DNA of 64,000 nt from Clostridium sp. KNHs205 (lineage in GTDB: Bacteria > Bacillota > Clostridia > Lachnospirales > Lachnospiraceae), in NCBI RefSeq assembly GCF_000702945.1, contig NZ_JNLE01000003.1:4449501-4513500 (forward strand). Direction: 5' to 3'. The position numbers and the translations under genes are program-made. Positions 54,331-63,529 of this stretch are shown piece by piece (position 1 is the first letter of the stretch; each line of letters starts with the position of its first letter). A model generated the notes under the pieces. It was not told where the DNA came from and made no database searches. It saw only the letters and a program-made list of their open reading frames with translations.

Positions 54331-55392
54331 TTAGTAGGAACGGGCTTTTATAACTTCCTCCGTCACCTGTGTTACCGGATAATCCGTTCCGTCTACCTTT
54401 ATACTGGTAACAGAATTATCATAGGAGAATATTCCTTCATCTACAAATTTCTGCTTGTCAACGGTTCCACCCTTTTGAAGTGTCTCTATTATTTCCTGTA
54501 CACGGGGACCATGAAGAGGATTGCATTCTGTATTTACGGCTATTTTACCACTTAAGGTATCTGTTAAACCGGCATTGGTACTGTCAAAGGACATAACAAT
54601 TATATCTCCGTCACTGCCTACTTTATAACCTGCTGCTTCAATGGCATCAATTGCGCCAAAAGCTTCATTGTCATTCTCGCAGTAAACAACATCAATCTGG
54701 TCTCCATATTGCTTCAGCAGGGATTCCATGACCTCCTGTCCCTTTGCCTGCGTAAATTCACCGCTTACTTTGGCAAGCAGCTTCCAGTTGCTGTGTCCAG
54801 AGACCGCTGCTTCTAAGCCGGCAGTACGTCCTATCTGGGCAGATGCACCGATTGTACCTTGAATATCTACAATATTTACTTCCTCTTCTCCTTTACCTGC
54901 TGCCTTTAAATACGCATCCAGCCAGCCTGCCGCTTTCTTGCCTTCCAGTTCAAAATTAGAACCCACCCAGGCTGTATACAGGCTGTCATCGGATACATCC
55001 ACCATACGGTCAACAATGATTACCGGAATTCCTGCATCTTTTGCCTCCTGCAATACGGTATCCCAGCCTGTCTCAGTAACCGGTGCCAATACTATGTAAT
55101 CAACTTCCTGCTGTATGAAATTACGAATTGCTGCTATCTGGTTATCTTGTTTTTGCTGTGCATCGTCAAAGATCAGTTCAAAACCATTAGCTTCACTGAA
55201 GGTGGATTTCATGGACTCTGTATTGGCAGTACGCCAGTCAGATTCCGCTCCTACCTGTGAAAAACCTACTGTTACCAAATCTTTTGCAGAAGAAGAATCA
55301 CTTGGTGTGGCTTCCTTCTTATCCCCGCAGGCTGCCAATACAAAAACCAGGCAGAAAATCATTAAAACTGCTGTAAACCTTTTTAACATCAT
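54331..55392 (-). CDS. ytfQ: Sugar-binding lipoprotein (YtfQ-like)
   Basis: A 353-residue periplasmic-binding-protein type 1 family member with a lipoprotein signal (LVFVLAACGDKK; Cys about 22). VGFSQVGAESDWRTANTESM, DDAQQKQDNQIAAIRNFI and VVYCENDNEAFGAIDAIEAAG match YtfQ, which binds galactofuranose in E. coli; the ligand here is not proven. AGGAGG lies upstream. First gene of the ABC operon, downstream of the two-component genes. Confidence 0.9.
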   Translation of the reverse strand: MMLKRFTAVLMIFCLVFVLAACGDKKEATPSDSSSAKDLVTVGFSQVGAESDWRTANTESMKSTFSEANGFELIFDDAQQKQDNQIAAIRNFIQQEVDYIVLAPVTETGWDTVLQEAKDAGIPVIIVDRMVDVSDDSLYTAWVGSNFELEGKKAAGWLDAYLKAAGKGEEEVNIVDIQGTIGASAQIGRTAGLEAAVSGHSNWKLLAKVSGEFTQAKGQEVMESLLKQYGDQIDVVYCENDNEAFGAIDAIEAAGYKVGSDGDIIVMSFDSTNAGLTDTLSGKIAVNTECNPLHGPRVQEIIETLQKGGTVDKQKFVDEGIFSYDNSVTSIKVDGTDYPVTQVTEEVIKARSY

Positions 55393-55585
55393 ATATCCTC
55401 CTCTTTCTTGTCAGGATGTGCCCGAGAACCCAATGCACCATTCTGAACACGCTATGTACGGTACATGAAGTCTTATACACTTCCTGTTGATATATACAAT
55501 TATATATAGCTATCCGAATTTTCCCATTTATTATCTTACGATTTTCGTTGGAATATTTACTGATTATCCTGTGGAGGTAATTATT

Positions 55586-57025
55586 TTACGAAGAAAGTTG
55601 ATTTATTTGGGGAATACACACTTTAACAGTTGTTCCGCTGCCATACTCTGAAGAGATCGATACTCCGAAGGCATTTCCAAAATATAGTTTTATTCGCTCA
55701 TGTACCGCCAAAAGGCCGAATCCGATATGTTCTGAACTCTCCAGTGCAGTTCTGACAGCATTTAATTTATCTGGCTGCATGCCAATGCCATCATCTGTAA
55801 CTGTAAGTATCACCTCTTCTCCCGACCGCTTGCAATCAATAAGAATGGTACTCTTTCCCCTTTTCTCCTTTACACCATGATATAGTGCATTTTCTGCCAG
55901 AGGCTGCAAGGTCAGCTTGGGTACCAGAACAGTATTGAGTTCCTCCGGAAGCCGGATGTCATATTCCAGGATATCCTGGTATCTGATTTTTTGTATATCC
56001 AGATAACTGCGGGTATGCTTAATTTCTTCTTCCAGACTGATGATATCATTACCCTTTGATAAAATGGTCCTGAAAAATACCGACAGATTCGTTAACATGG
56101 TTACAGCCGGCTCGTTCTGCTCTGACTCCACAAGCCATACAATGGTATCCAGTGTATTGTATAAAAAATGAGGATTTATCTGCGCCTGAAGAAGCTGCAG
56201 CTGTGTTTTGTGCTGAAGCTTCTCTTCCTTCTTCACATTATCCAGCAGGATATCTATTCGGCTTGCCATTTGCTGAATGCCAGAGTTCAACTGTTCTATT
56301 TCTGCATATCCTGTATCAATTTGCGGTACAGAGAATTCTCCTTCGCCAACAAGCCTGACATTGCAGCACAATCTGCTGATTGGTTCCGTTATGCTTTTAG
56401 AGAACCGCAGCCCGTAGTAAGACAGAAAGATTACAGTCTGGCACACAAATAAAATGGCAAGCAGCGTTACTGTACGGATATCCTTTGTCATTTTCTGCTC
56501 CAGGGTGGTCATATATCCGGCTTCATAATAGATATAATCAATCATTTTAGCTTGTATGAGGCGGGTCAGAACATAGATATTATTCTCCAGCTGCTGCTGT
56601 CGGCTGTCGTAGTTTTTTGTCTCTGCAATCATAAACATCTTCTTCTCCAGATTATCGCAATAATCCAGTATGTTTTGTAAGGTACGTCTGCTTTCCTTCC
56701 GATAGGTTGTCCGTCTTAAGGAAGCAGCGAGGTCAATGGCATCCTCTACATCCTGTGTGGGAAGTGTAGCCTGCTGCTTGCTTCCAACAGTATAGTGATA
56801 CATCTTTAAGTCAATGGTATTTTTAAAGTCCATATTAAATTTACTGCTGACATTCACATTATAGGTAATCTGGGTATACTGCATTTCATAATATCTGATT
56901 ATCAACAGGGACAACAGCATCCAGAGCACAAGGGGTAAAAGCATTATCAATACAATATGCCGTAATTTCTTATCAAGGCTTGTCTTTGGCGCTTGAATTC
57001 TCGTTCTTTTCATCTGATGCTTCAT
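55586..57025 (-). CDS. Sensor histidine kinase, YesM type
   Basis: A 479-residue membrane kinase: two membrane helices (about 25-45 and 185-205) enclosing an extracytoplasmic domain, a HAMP segment (SKSITEPISRLCCNVRLVG), His_kinase domain QAQINPHFLYNTLDTIVWL with the phospho-His, and HATPase_c with LTLQPLAENALYHGV and DDGIGM. The start overlaps the response regulator stop by one base. Probably senses the sugar transported by the downstream ABC system, directly or through its binding protein. Confidence 0.93.
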   Translation of the reverse strand: MKHQMKRTRIQAPKTSLDKKLRHIVLIMLLPLVLWMLLSLLIIRYYEMQYTQITYNVNVSSKFNMDFKNTIDLKMYHYTVGSKQQATLPTQDVEDAIDLAASLRRTTYRKESRRTLQNILDYCDNLEKKMFMIAETKNYDSRQQQLENNIYVLTRLIQAKMIDYIYYEAGYMTTLEQKMTKDIRTVTLLAILFVCQTVIFLSYYGLRFSKSITEPISRLCCNVRLVGEGEFSVPQIDTGYAEIEQLNSGIQQMASRIDILLDNVKKEEKLQHKTQLQLLQAQINPHFLYNTLDTIVWLVESEQNEPAVTMLTNLSVFFRTILSKGNDIISLEEEIKHTRSYLDIQKIRYQDILEYDIRLPEELNTVLVPKLTLQPLAENALYHGVKEKRGKSTILIDCKRSGEEVILTVTDDGIGMQPDKLNAVRTALESSEHIGFGLLAVHERIKLYFGNAFGVSISSEYGSGTTVKVCIPQINQLSS

Positions 57026-58647
57026 CAGCTTCCTCCCTTTTGGTTACGGTAATCACTTGGTGTCAGCCCCTGTGTCTTTCGAAATAGAAAGCTGAAATAA
57101 TGAGAATCCTTATATCCTATCTCCAGGGCAATCTCACCGGAACGCATATCGGTACAGCGAAGGAGCTGTTTCGCTTTATTCATTCGTAGTTCTGTCAAAT
57201 ATTCGATAAAGGTCTTCTTCATTTCCTGGCTGAACAGCGCACTGAAATGGTTTGCGCTGACATTTGCTGCACAAGCGACTTTGTTTAGAGATAACATGTC
57301 ATCAGTATAGTTATCCTGAATAAACGCCAGTGCCACCTCAAGTACGCTCTTATACCTGCATCTGACACTCTCTTCCCGCAGTTGTATTGCTATTCGCAGG
57401 ATCTCAGTAATAATCTCTGAGCCCTTCTGCATTGACATTATTCCTTCTGTGCAAATAAGGGGAATATAACTTTTAAATTCTTCTTTTTTAAATCCTAATT
57501 TCTGAATAAAAGAAACTGTACTGAAATGAATATTCAAAAGTATATACTGCCTGAATATTTTAGACTTTAATGCTTCCTCCCCGATCATCTGGAAATAATC
57601 TTTTACAAAATCATTTACTTCATTGACAAGAGCATGACTTAAGAAATTATGTATGACTTCCGGGTTCAGGACATTGGCATCAATATTCCTTATATCCATA
57701 GCTTCTGATTCCTCAGTTCCCCTGCTTATTTCCTCTATTGCTGGCAAGCGAAATTTATTCAGATATCGCAGGGCAAAATTATGCATAGCCTCTTTATAGC
57801 TCTCCGGAAGCTGACTCAGACGCTCCACTGCTTTTCCAGCGCAAATAAACCAGTCGATTTCCTTGCTTACCCTGTTAAAAAATTCCTGCAGCCTGTATAC
57901 ACATCCATTTGTCTTCTCCTGTATTTCCTTATCCCCCTTAACCAACACTGCATAGCTAAAGAGCTGGTTACGGAACAATATACAGTCCTCTGCTTCATGA
58001 AATAACTGTTCCAGAGAGCTTTGCAGTTTTGCCGTCTCTTTTGTATAGATATCAGGAAAAATCTGATTCTCCTTTCTGGAATTAACAGAAAACAGAATGA
58101 TATTATAGCTTTGTGCCGCAATATCGATTTGCAGTTTTTCTGCCTTTTGATAGATTGCCTGAATATTATCACTTCCTGTTACCAGCGTATCAAAAAAATC
58201 CCTTCTGGAATGCTGTTCATATTCCTGAAGCTCGGCTTTGAATTTCTCAAAGTAAATTCTTTGCAGCTTCTCTTCCTCATATTTTTTCATGATATCTTTT
58301 AAAACCTCCAGAAAACTGCTCCGGGTAATTGGTTTTAACAGATACCGTTCTACACCGATTGATATTGCCTGTCTGGCATATTCAAAATCATCATATCCGC
58401 TTATTATTACAATTTTCGTTGCCGGAAGTTCTTTCTTAACCAGCTCGCTTAAGGCCAGTCCATCCATAAAGGGCATCCTTATATCTGTTATTAGTACATC
58501 CGGCTTGATTTTTCGTATTAAAGGAAGGGCTAACTCTCCATCCCCAGCCTCTCCAGCCAGCTCATACCCATATTCCCCCCAGGGAATAATTTTATGTATA
58601 CTATCCCGAATAACAACCTCATCTTCCACTAAAAATACTTTAATCAT
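57025..58647 (-). CDS. Response regulator, YesN type (REC + AraC HTH)
   Basis: A 540-residue regulator: receiver domain (1-120; VFLVEDEVVIRD, phospho-Asp in PDVLITDIRMPFMDG, Lys in YLLKPITR), long middle region (about 130-420) and AraC-type double HTH at the C-terminus (LNKVACAANVSANHFSALF, SGEIALEIGYKDSHYFSFLF). ATG 58647 with AAGGGATG upstream. Likely controls the ytfQRT-yjfF operon. Confidence 0.92.
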   Translation of the reverse strand: MIKVFLVEDEVVIRDSIHKIIPWGEYGYELAGEAGDGELALPLIRKIKPDVLITDIRMPFMDGLALSELVKKELPATKIVIISGYDDFEYARQAISIGVERYLLKPITRSSFLEVLKDIMKKYEEEKLQRIYFEKFKAELQEYEQHSRRDFFDTLVTGSDNIQAIYQKAEKLQIDIAAQSYNIILFSVNSRKENQIFPDIYTKETAKLQSSLEQLFHEAEDCILFRNQLFSYAVLVKGDKEIQEKTNGCVYRLQEFFNRVSKEIDWFICAGKAVERLSQLPESYKEAMHNFALRYLNKFRLPAIEEISRGTEESEAMDIRNIDANVLNPEVIHNFLSHALVNEVNDFVKDYFQMIGEEALKSKIFRQYILLNIHFSTVSFIQKLGFKKEEFKSYIPLICTEGIMSMQKGSEIITEILRIAIQLREESVRCRYKSVLEVALAFIQDNYTDDMLSLNKVACAANVSANHFSALFSQEMKKTFIEYLTELRMNKAKQLLRCTDMRSGEIALEIGYKDSHYFSFLFRKTQGLTPSDYRNQKGGS

Positions 58648-58716
58648 ATTACATCCCTTCCAAATCACCGTTCACCACCTGCTGTTCACCACCGGTTGTA
58701 TTAATGCCCAATCCAA

Positions 58717-58756
58717 AAATCCTCACATGTATTGTAATTACAATACTTATGAGGAT
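58717..58756. promoter_or_regulatory. Nested palindrome upstream of the response regulator
   Basis: AATCCTCA (58717-58724) and TGAGGATT (58749-58756) flank the perfect palindrome GTATTGTAATTACAATAC. It could be an operator of the two-component operon or a bidirectional terminator left over from the gene that was here before the insertion sequence. Confidence 0.55.
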
Positions 58757-58906
58757 TAAGTGAACACTTGATGTATTTGTATTTCATCACTTTTACGATC
58801 GCAGATTTTAGAAATCTACATACTCATATAAGGACTTATTATATTATGATTATAACACATTTTTTTCCAATACCGGTTGATTATTTTATGTAAATATATC
58901 ATTAAT

Positions 58907-60558
58907 CCTGAATTATTCATGATAACTCATCTAACGGTGTGTCGCACCGCATAGTTACTGTATTTTCATCTATTTATTACTTTCACCTAAAAAGTGAAGT
59001 CAAAACAATAGAAAAAGAGTTTCAACTTTGTTAAAATGTAGTCACCACAACAAACATCAACACAAAGGAGAAACCCTTATGTCTAGTTTAATGGCACTTC
59101 GTTCCGAAAGCAATAGTAAGATTAAAATAAATTTTGATGGAGGCGATTTATCCTCCGATGCAGGGATGCTCTTACTCAAAGAATTTATCTGCAAAATCGG
59201 TCTCGACAAGCTGATTGAACAGCATTTTCAGACCAATGATAAGACTCTTCGTATCCACAAGGATGGCGAAAACCTGCTACAGAAAATGTATCAGCAGTTA
59301 GCAGGCTACTTTACTGATGATGATTCGGATGAGCTGACCACTGACCCTATTTTTACAACTTTGCTCGATAAGGATTCTTTGGCTTCACAACCTACAATGT
59401 CACGCTTTTTCAACCGAATGGATGACATTACGCTGATGCAAATGGACTGGATTTTATATCTTTATTCGTAAGAAAATATATTCCATCCGTAAGCCGGATA
59501 TGGTGCTATTTGATATTGATTCCACCCTGTTTGATACCTTTGGAAATCAGGAGGGTGAAGGCTTCAACTACCATTACTCGAATCATGGATATCATCCTCT
59601 TCTCTGCTATGATGGTTTGACTGGTGACTTGTTAAAGGCTATGCTCAGACCTGGTGCAGTTTATACCTCCACTGATTGCTGTCAGTTTTTGAAGCCTCTG
59701 TTGATGGAGTACCTAGAAGATTATCCTGAGGTAGCTCTTTATCTTCGTGGAGACAGTGGCTTTGCGTGTCCAGAGTTATTTGAGTTGTTGGAGACCAATG
59801 GTACTTCCTATGCCATCCGCCTCAAAGTAAATGAAACGCTAAAAAATCTGACAGAATCTCTTGAGAAAGAATTAGATGAGATTACTGCGGATAATAAGGT
59901 GGATTATGCCGTAGTATATGGTGAATTCCGTTATGCAGCTGCAAGCTGGGGGCAAACTAGACGTGTTATCGTAAAGATTGAAAAACCAGCAAACCAGCTT
60001 GTGTATATGCACACATTCATCGTAACAAACATGGATTTAAAACCAACAGAAATCATACGATTCTATTGTAACCGTGGCAAAATGGAGAACTTTATCAAGG
60101 AATCCAAAAGTGGTTTTGACATGGATACCATGTCTAGCAGCATGCTTATAAACTCCAATAGAATGCAGATTTCGGTACTGGTCTATAATATTTTCAACTG
60201 GTTTCGTCGTCTCGTACTTCCACCGTCTATGAGGAAATTTCAAATAGATACGGTTCGGCTGAAGTTGTTGAAAATCGCAGCTAAGATGGTTCACTCAGCA
60301 AGATATATTACATTCAAACTTTGTAGTAGTTGCCCTTATAAGGAAGCATTTATCGAAACATTGAATAATATCAGACTACTTCCAAAGTTGGAATAACCTA
60401 ATGATGAACCTTGATAGCTCAAAATGATAATTGTGGATACTACAGGGATTTTCTACCCTTTTTTAATGGTGAATTCATTAATCTATCAACAAAAATGAGC
60501 TACAATGATAAATCGGTGGGTAGATTATTTTTTTCTACATCACCATGAATAATTCAGG
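58907..60558 (+). mobile_element. IS1380-family insertion sequence
   Basis: Ends are perfect 15-bp inverted repeats, CCTGAATTATTCATG at 58907-58921 and its complement at 60544-60558. The flanking ATTAAT occurs on both sides (58901-58906 and 60559-60564), consistent with a 4- to 6-bp target duplication, ambiguous because the site is palindromic. Length 1,652 bp fits the family. It carries one transposase gene in two frames. Confidence 0.92.
59079..60396 (+). pseudogene. IS1380-family transposase, frame-disrupted
   Basis: The first part (59079-59471) starts at an ATG behind AAAGGAG and encodes MSSLMALRSESNSKIKINFD split as MALRSESNSKIKINF and DGGDLSSDAGMLLLKEF, the family N-terminus. It stops TAA at 59469-59471. 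The downstream frame, open from about 59460, encodes the catalytic core: Asp in MVLFDIDSTLFD, Asp in LYLRGDSGFACPE and Glu in NRGKMENFIKESK. The two frames differ by one base near 59455-59475. Either a recent single-base indel inactivated it or expression needs frameshifting; I see no clear slippery heptamer. Confidence 0.88.
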
Positions 60559-60709
60559 ATTAATACAGTTCTAATTAATAAATCTCCAATTAGAGATCTT
60601 ATTTTATCTTCTTTATTAATTAACCTCCTAATTTTTTACGTTTTTTCAGAACTCATAAAAAACTAAGTTCATGAATTTCTTGCTCACTAATATCTGAAAG
60701 TTTTAAACT

Positions 60710-61216
60710 TTAAATTATACATTTTTGCATGGTATCACATTGTAAAATCATTCCGTTTTCTTCCACCCTAAAATCCCCAGTTTTCTTAAAACCATGTTTC
60801 AAATAAAAATCTATGGCATGGTTATTCGATGACAAAACTTCCAAAATACAATATTTATAGTTTTTTACTTTCATAGCTTTCTCGACTTCAGTATAAAGTC
60901 CATGTCCTACTCCATAACCAATATATTGAGGGGTTAAATAAATAGCATGGAGTATAGCATTTTCCGAACTCACTCCACCATCTGTCTTTCCGAAAACCGC
61001 TGTTCCAATTATTTTATCATTATCTTTTGCAACAAGACATGAATCTCCTCTGGATATACTATTTTGCAATATATCAATCCAATGTTCGTCAGTTAAAGTT
61101 AACAAATACTCTTCATTCATTAGTCCTTTATAAGCTACTTTATAGCTATTACTAATTTGTTTGCTTACTATTGCTAATTCATTACTTTTTATCGATTGGA
61201 AAATTACCTTACACAT
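60710..61216 (-). CDS. GNAT-family N-acetyltransferase
   Basis: A 168-residue acetyltransferase: coenzyme A-binding segment LTPQYIGYGVGHGLYTEVE (Q/R-x-x-G-x-G/A pattern at about 95-110) and ILEVLSSNNHAIDFYLKHGFKKTG (in part: NNHAIDFYLKHGF) near the C-terminus. Substrate unknown. ATG 61216 with GGAGG 8 nt upstream. It flanks the insertion sequence. Confidence 0.88.
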   Translation of the reverse strand: MCKVIFQSIKSNELAIVSKQISNSYKVAYKGLMNEEYLLTLTDEHWIDILQNSISRGDSCLVAKDNDKIIGTAVFGKTDGGVSSENAILHAIYLTPQYIGYGVGHGLYTEVEKAMKVKNYKYCILEVLSSNNHAIDFYLKHGFKKTGDFRVEENGMILQCDTMQKCII

Positions 61217-61368
61217 GTTATTCTCCTCCACATTTTCCCAATAATATAATAGATAATTATACTCTATTTAATATAAACCATTCAACCTTTATTTATTGAA
61301 TTAAAAACTAATAGGATCGCTCATCGTCAAAGCCTAAAAAATTACCGTTTCTTAGAATTAAATATACC

Positions 61369-61392
61369 AAAAAAAGGTGATTCTGTATCACC
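61369..61392 (-). terminator. Terminator with no obvious gene upstream
   Basis: GGTGAT (61376-61381) and ATCACC (61387-61392) form a 6-bp stem with a 5-nt loop; on the minus strand it is followed by seven T. Transcription towards it would come from 61588-61615. Confidence 0.8.
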
Positions 61393-61580
61393 GGATGGTA
61401 ATTCCCTTTTCTGCATGTTAACCTAAAAATTTAAAACTTTTCCGAAGAAGCACTATAAATTGCTACACTCTATAAAATTTATGTTAAGCACCAAAAACAG
61501 GAGAGAAAAAAGCCCCAACATCCAAGCAATTTGTTCCTATGCTATATTAGACACACCAGGTAGTAAAAGTAGTATAGTAT
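61393..61580 (-). ncRNA. Candidate small RNA or short-peptide transcript
   Basis: Between a promoter and a terminator the minus strand has about 200 nt with no frame longer than about 25 codons. Two tiny frames exist: one of 22 codons (MLGLFSLLFLVLNINFIE..., hydrophobic) and one of 24 codons that runs through the terminator stem (MQKRELPSGDTESPFFGIFN...). Neither has a good ribosome site. Confidence 0.4.
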
Positions 61581-61587
61581 TTACGCT

Positions 61588-61615
61588 ATTATACCAGTTT
61601 ACATGAGTAGTTCAA
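61588..61615 (-). promoter_or_regulatory. Orphan promoter
   Basis: Minus strand TTGAAC (61610-61615), 16-nt spacer, TATAAT (61588-61593). Upstream of it lies a GTCC/GGAC hairpin (61618-61640 region). Confidence 0.6.
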
Positions 61616-61772
61616 GGGGTCCGCAAATGGACTCCGCCCCCGGCCATCTATAAAATAAAGAATAATCGTCAAATAAAAAGCCTTTCATCACATTTATATT
61701 AAGTATGCCTTGTGGCTTTGCTGTGTCCTCCACATAAATAAAATTGGGTTGGGTAATAGGTAAATAGGGTAT

Positions 61773-61837
61773 AAAAAAATTGGACTAAGATTAGCGAAAA
61801 CCCTTTGATATAGCTGTTTCACTTACTTAGTCCAATT
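61773..61837 (-). terminator. Terminator overlapping the end of the collagen-like gene
   Basis: AATTGGACTAAG (minus strand, coding the last codons, 61826-61837) pairs with CTTAGTCCAATT (61778-61789), a perfect 12-bp stem with a 36-nt loop, followed by TTTTT. The stem includes the final four sense codons. Confidence 0.85.
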
Positions 61838-62166
61838 ATAACAGAGTCACCTGTTGCTCCCGTAGGTCCCTGCATTTCAGAAGATGCCAATGCACTCTGC
61901 ATCTTACTCTTATACAATAATTGGTTTTGGAATATGGCATCAATCATATTACGAACACTGTCATTGGCTGCCAGAACATCTTCTACTATTGCACCCGGTC
62001 CCGGAATACCTGGCAGGGTTCCAATAATATATTGTAACTTTTCTCCTTCTGTATTAATAATATGACTTAATCGCAACTCTTCCATAGCAATGGAAGACAA
62101 TATCTGATTTATAACATCTTCCCTTGTGAAAGCGGGGCTTATGACAGGAAAACTGGGCTGAGACAT
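61819..62166 (-). CDS. Short collagen-like, spore-surface-type protein
   Basis: A 115-residue protein. The N-terminal part (REDVINQILSSIAMEELRLS, HIINTEGEKLQYIIGTLPG) resembles the helical domain found in clostridial and bacillar spore-surface proteins, where it precedes long Gly-X-Y repeats. Here only GPTGATGDS remains, about three triplets, before the end IIGLSK. It may be a natural short paralogue or the product of a deletion of the collagen tract. AGGGGG lies 7 nt upstream of the ATG. It follows a glycosyltransferase gene on the same strand, which fits glycosylation of a surface protein; that link is inference. Confidence 0.65.
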   Translation of the reverse strand: MSQPSFPVISPAFTREDVINQILSSIAMEELRLSHIINTEGEKLQYIIGTLPGIPGPGAIVEDVLAANDSVRNMIDAIFQNQLLYKSKMQSALASSEMQGPTGATGDSVIIGLSK

Positions 62167-62276
62167 TTTAAATCCCCCTTATTTTGATAATATTTGCATA
62201 TAGCAGAAATCTGCTTTTATGCAGTTAATATAAAGAGTGAATTTTCCATAAACTAATCAGGTCGTGATTATCACTC

Positions 62277-63371
62277 TTAAGCCGTATATTCCTTAAGCCG
62301 TTCTTCGGCTTCTGGAAATTCAGTCTGGTAAAGTAATGCCTGCCTGTAGGCTTCCAATGCATACTCCTTTTCTCCGCACATCCTATACGCCTCACCCATA
62401 TAATAATAGGCAAGAAAAGTACCGCTGCCGTATTTTATAAGATAATTCGGGTTATCCTCTCCTAAAAGAATACAGTAAGAAAAGGCTTTCACTGCTTCCT
62501 TATATAGATTTAACCTGAACAATACAATTCCTCTGTAAAAATGAAGTTCTACATAATCCGGAAATAAACTGATGGCTCTTTCAATCCCCTCATTTACATT
62601 TTCCGTGTTACCACATGTTATCAAAAGATCATATTTTAGATTATATAAATATGATGGGGGCACTTTACCCTTAGATAAAAATCCTAATATGGAGAAGTTA
62701 ATAAATTCAAGAGATTTCTTCATATCCCCTAAGCGGTACAATTCAGCTGCTATATGATAATCCAGCCACGGATTTTCCCTGTCATTTTCCTTAGCCTTCA
62801 GACAGAGGCTTAAGTTCCTGATACTTTTCTCCTTCAGATGAAGCTCTGTATATCCATAATGATACAGCTCTATAACATCGGTAATTTCTTTCGATTGGAG
62901 TTCATTTCCTTTCCTGTCCACCAATTTCTCATGAATGATTCCCTGAAATTGATATCCAGCTTTTCTTTGAAACAGCCTGATATGATATGATATATAATAC
63001 CGGCCTTTTCCCTCCTCCATAGAGTTCATAAAATGCAGCATTCTGACTGTGTACGATTTACAGCGTTTCTTTGATAACTTTTGCTGCAAAAGTTTACGGT
63101 CCTTTAGAATCAGTCTCTCATCTGCATCCAGCCATAATATCCAGTCACAGGTAGCCTTCTCGATACATTGATTTCTTGCCAGACTAAAATCCTCCTGCCA
63201 CTCTGCTTCATATACCTGATCCGTATAATGGGAACAAAGTTCCTTCGTCCGGTCAGTAGAACCGGTGTCCAGGATTATAATCTCATCAACCAGATGTTTT
63301 ACACTCTCAAGACAAGCTTCAATATACTCTTCTTCATTTCTTACTATCATACAAAGACTTACAGTAGACAT
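62277..63371 (-). CDS. GT2-family glycosyltransferase with TPR-like C-terminus
   Basis: A 364-residue protein: GT-A domain (about 1-220) with LCMIVRNEEEYIEACLESV, ILDTGSTDRTKELC and the nucleotide/metal DxD motif in LWLDADERL, followed by tetratricopeptide-like helices (about 195-360; YNLKYDLLITCGNTENV, ELHFYRGIVLFRLNLYKEA, YYMGEAYRMCGEKEYALEAY). This architecture is common in Firmicutes near surface or secreted peptides (SunS-like). ATG 63371 with AAGGA 7 nt upstream. Divergent from a second GT2 gene. Confidence 0.88.
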   Translation of the reverse strand: MSTVSLCMIVRNEEEYIEACLESVKHLVDEIIILDTGSTDRTKELCSHYTDQVYEAEWQEDFSLARNQCIEKATCDWILWLDADERLILKDRKLLQQKLSKKRCKSYTVRMLHFMNSMEEGKGRYYISYHIRLFQRKAGYQFQGIIHEKLVDRKGNELQSKEITDVIELYHYGYTELHLKEKSIRNLSLCLKAKENDRENPWLDYHIAAELYRLGDMKKSLEFINFSILGFLSKGKVPPSYLYNLKYDLLITCGNTENVNEGIERAISLFPDYVELHFYRGIVLFRLNLYKEAVKAFSYCILLGEDNPNYLIKYGSGTFLAYYYMGEAYRMCGEKEYALEAYRQALLYQTEFPEAEERLKEYTA

Positions 63372-63471
63372 CTGACTATCCTTCAATCAATAGGATTTAT
63401 ACCATTTTATGTCCATAGCCTGTAATGGTTACCAAAAAGTTTTACAAAATATAAGTTTTTTCAATTTTGCA

Positions 63472-63500
63472 TTCACTTCCAGGTGATTTCACCATATAAT
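63472..63500 (+). promoter_or_regulatory. Promoter of the rightmost glycosyltransferase
   Basis: TTCACT (63472-63477), 17-nt spacer, TATAAT (63495-63500), 30 nt before the ATG, in the 158-nt divergent gap. Confidence 0.6.
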
Positions 63501-63529
63501 GTAACAATAATATTTTTTAAGGACGTACA

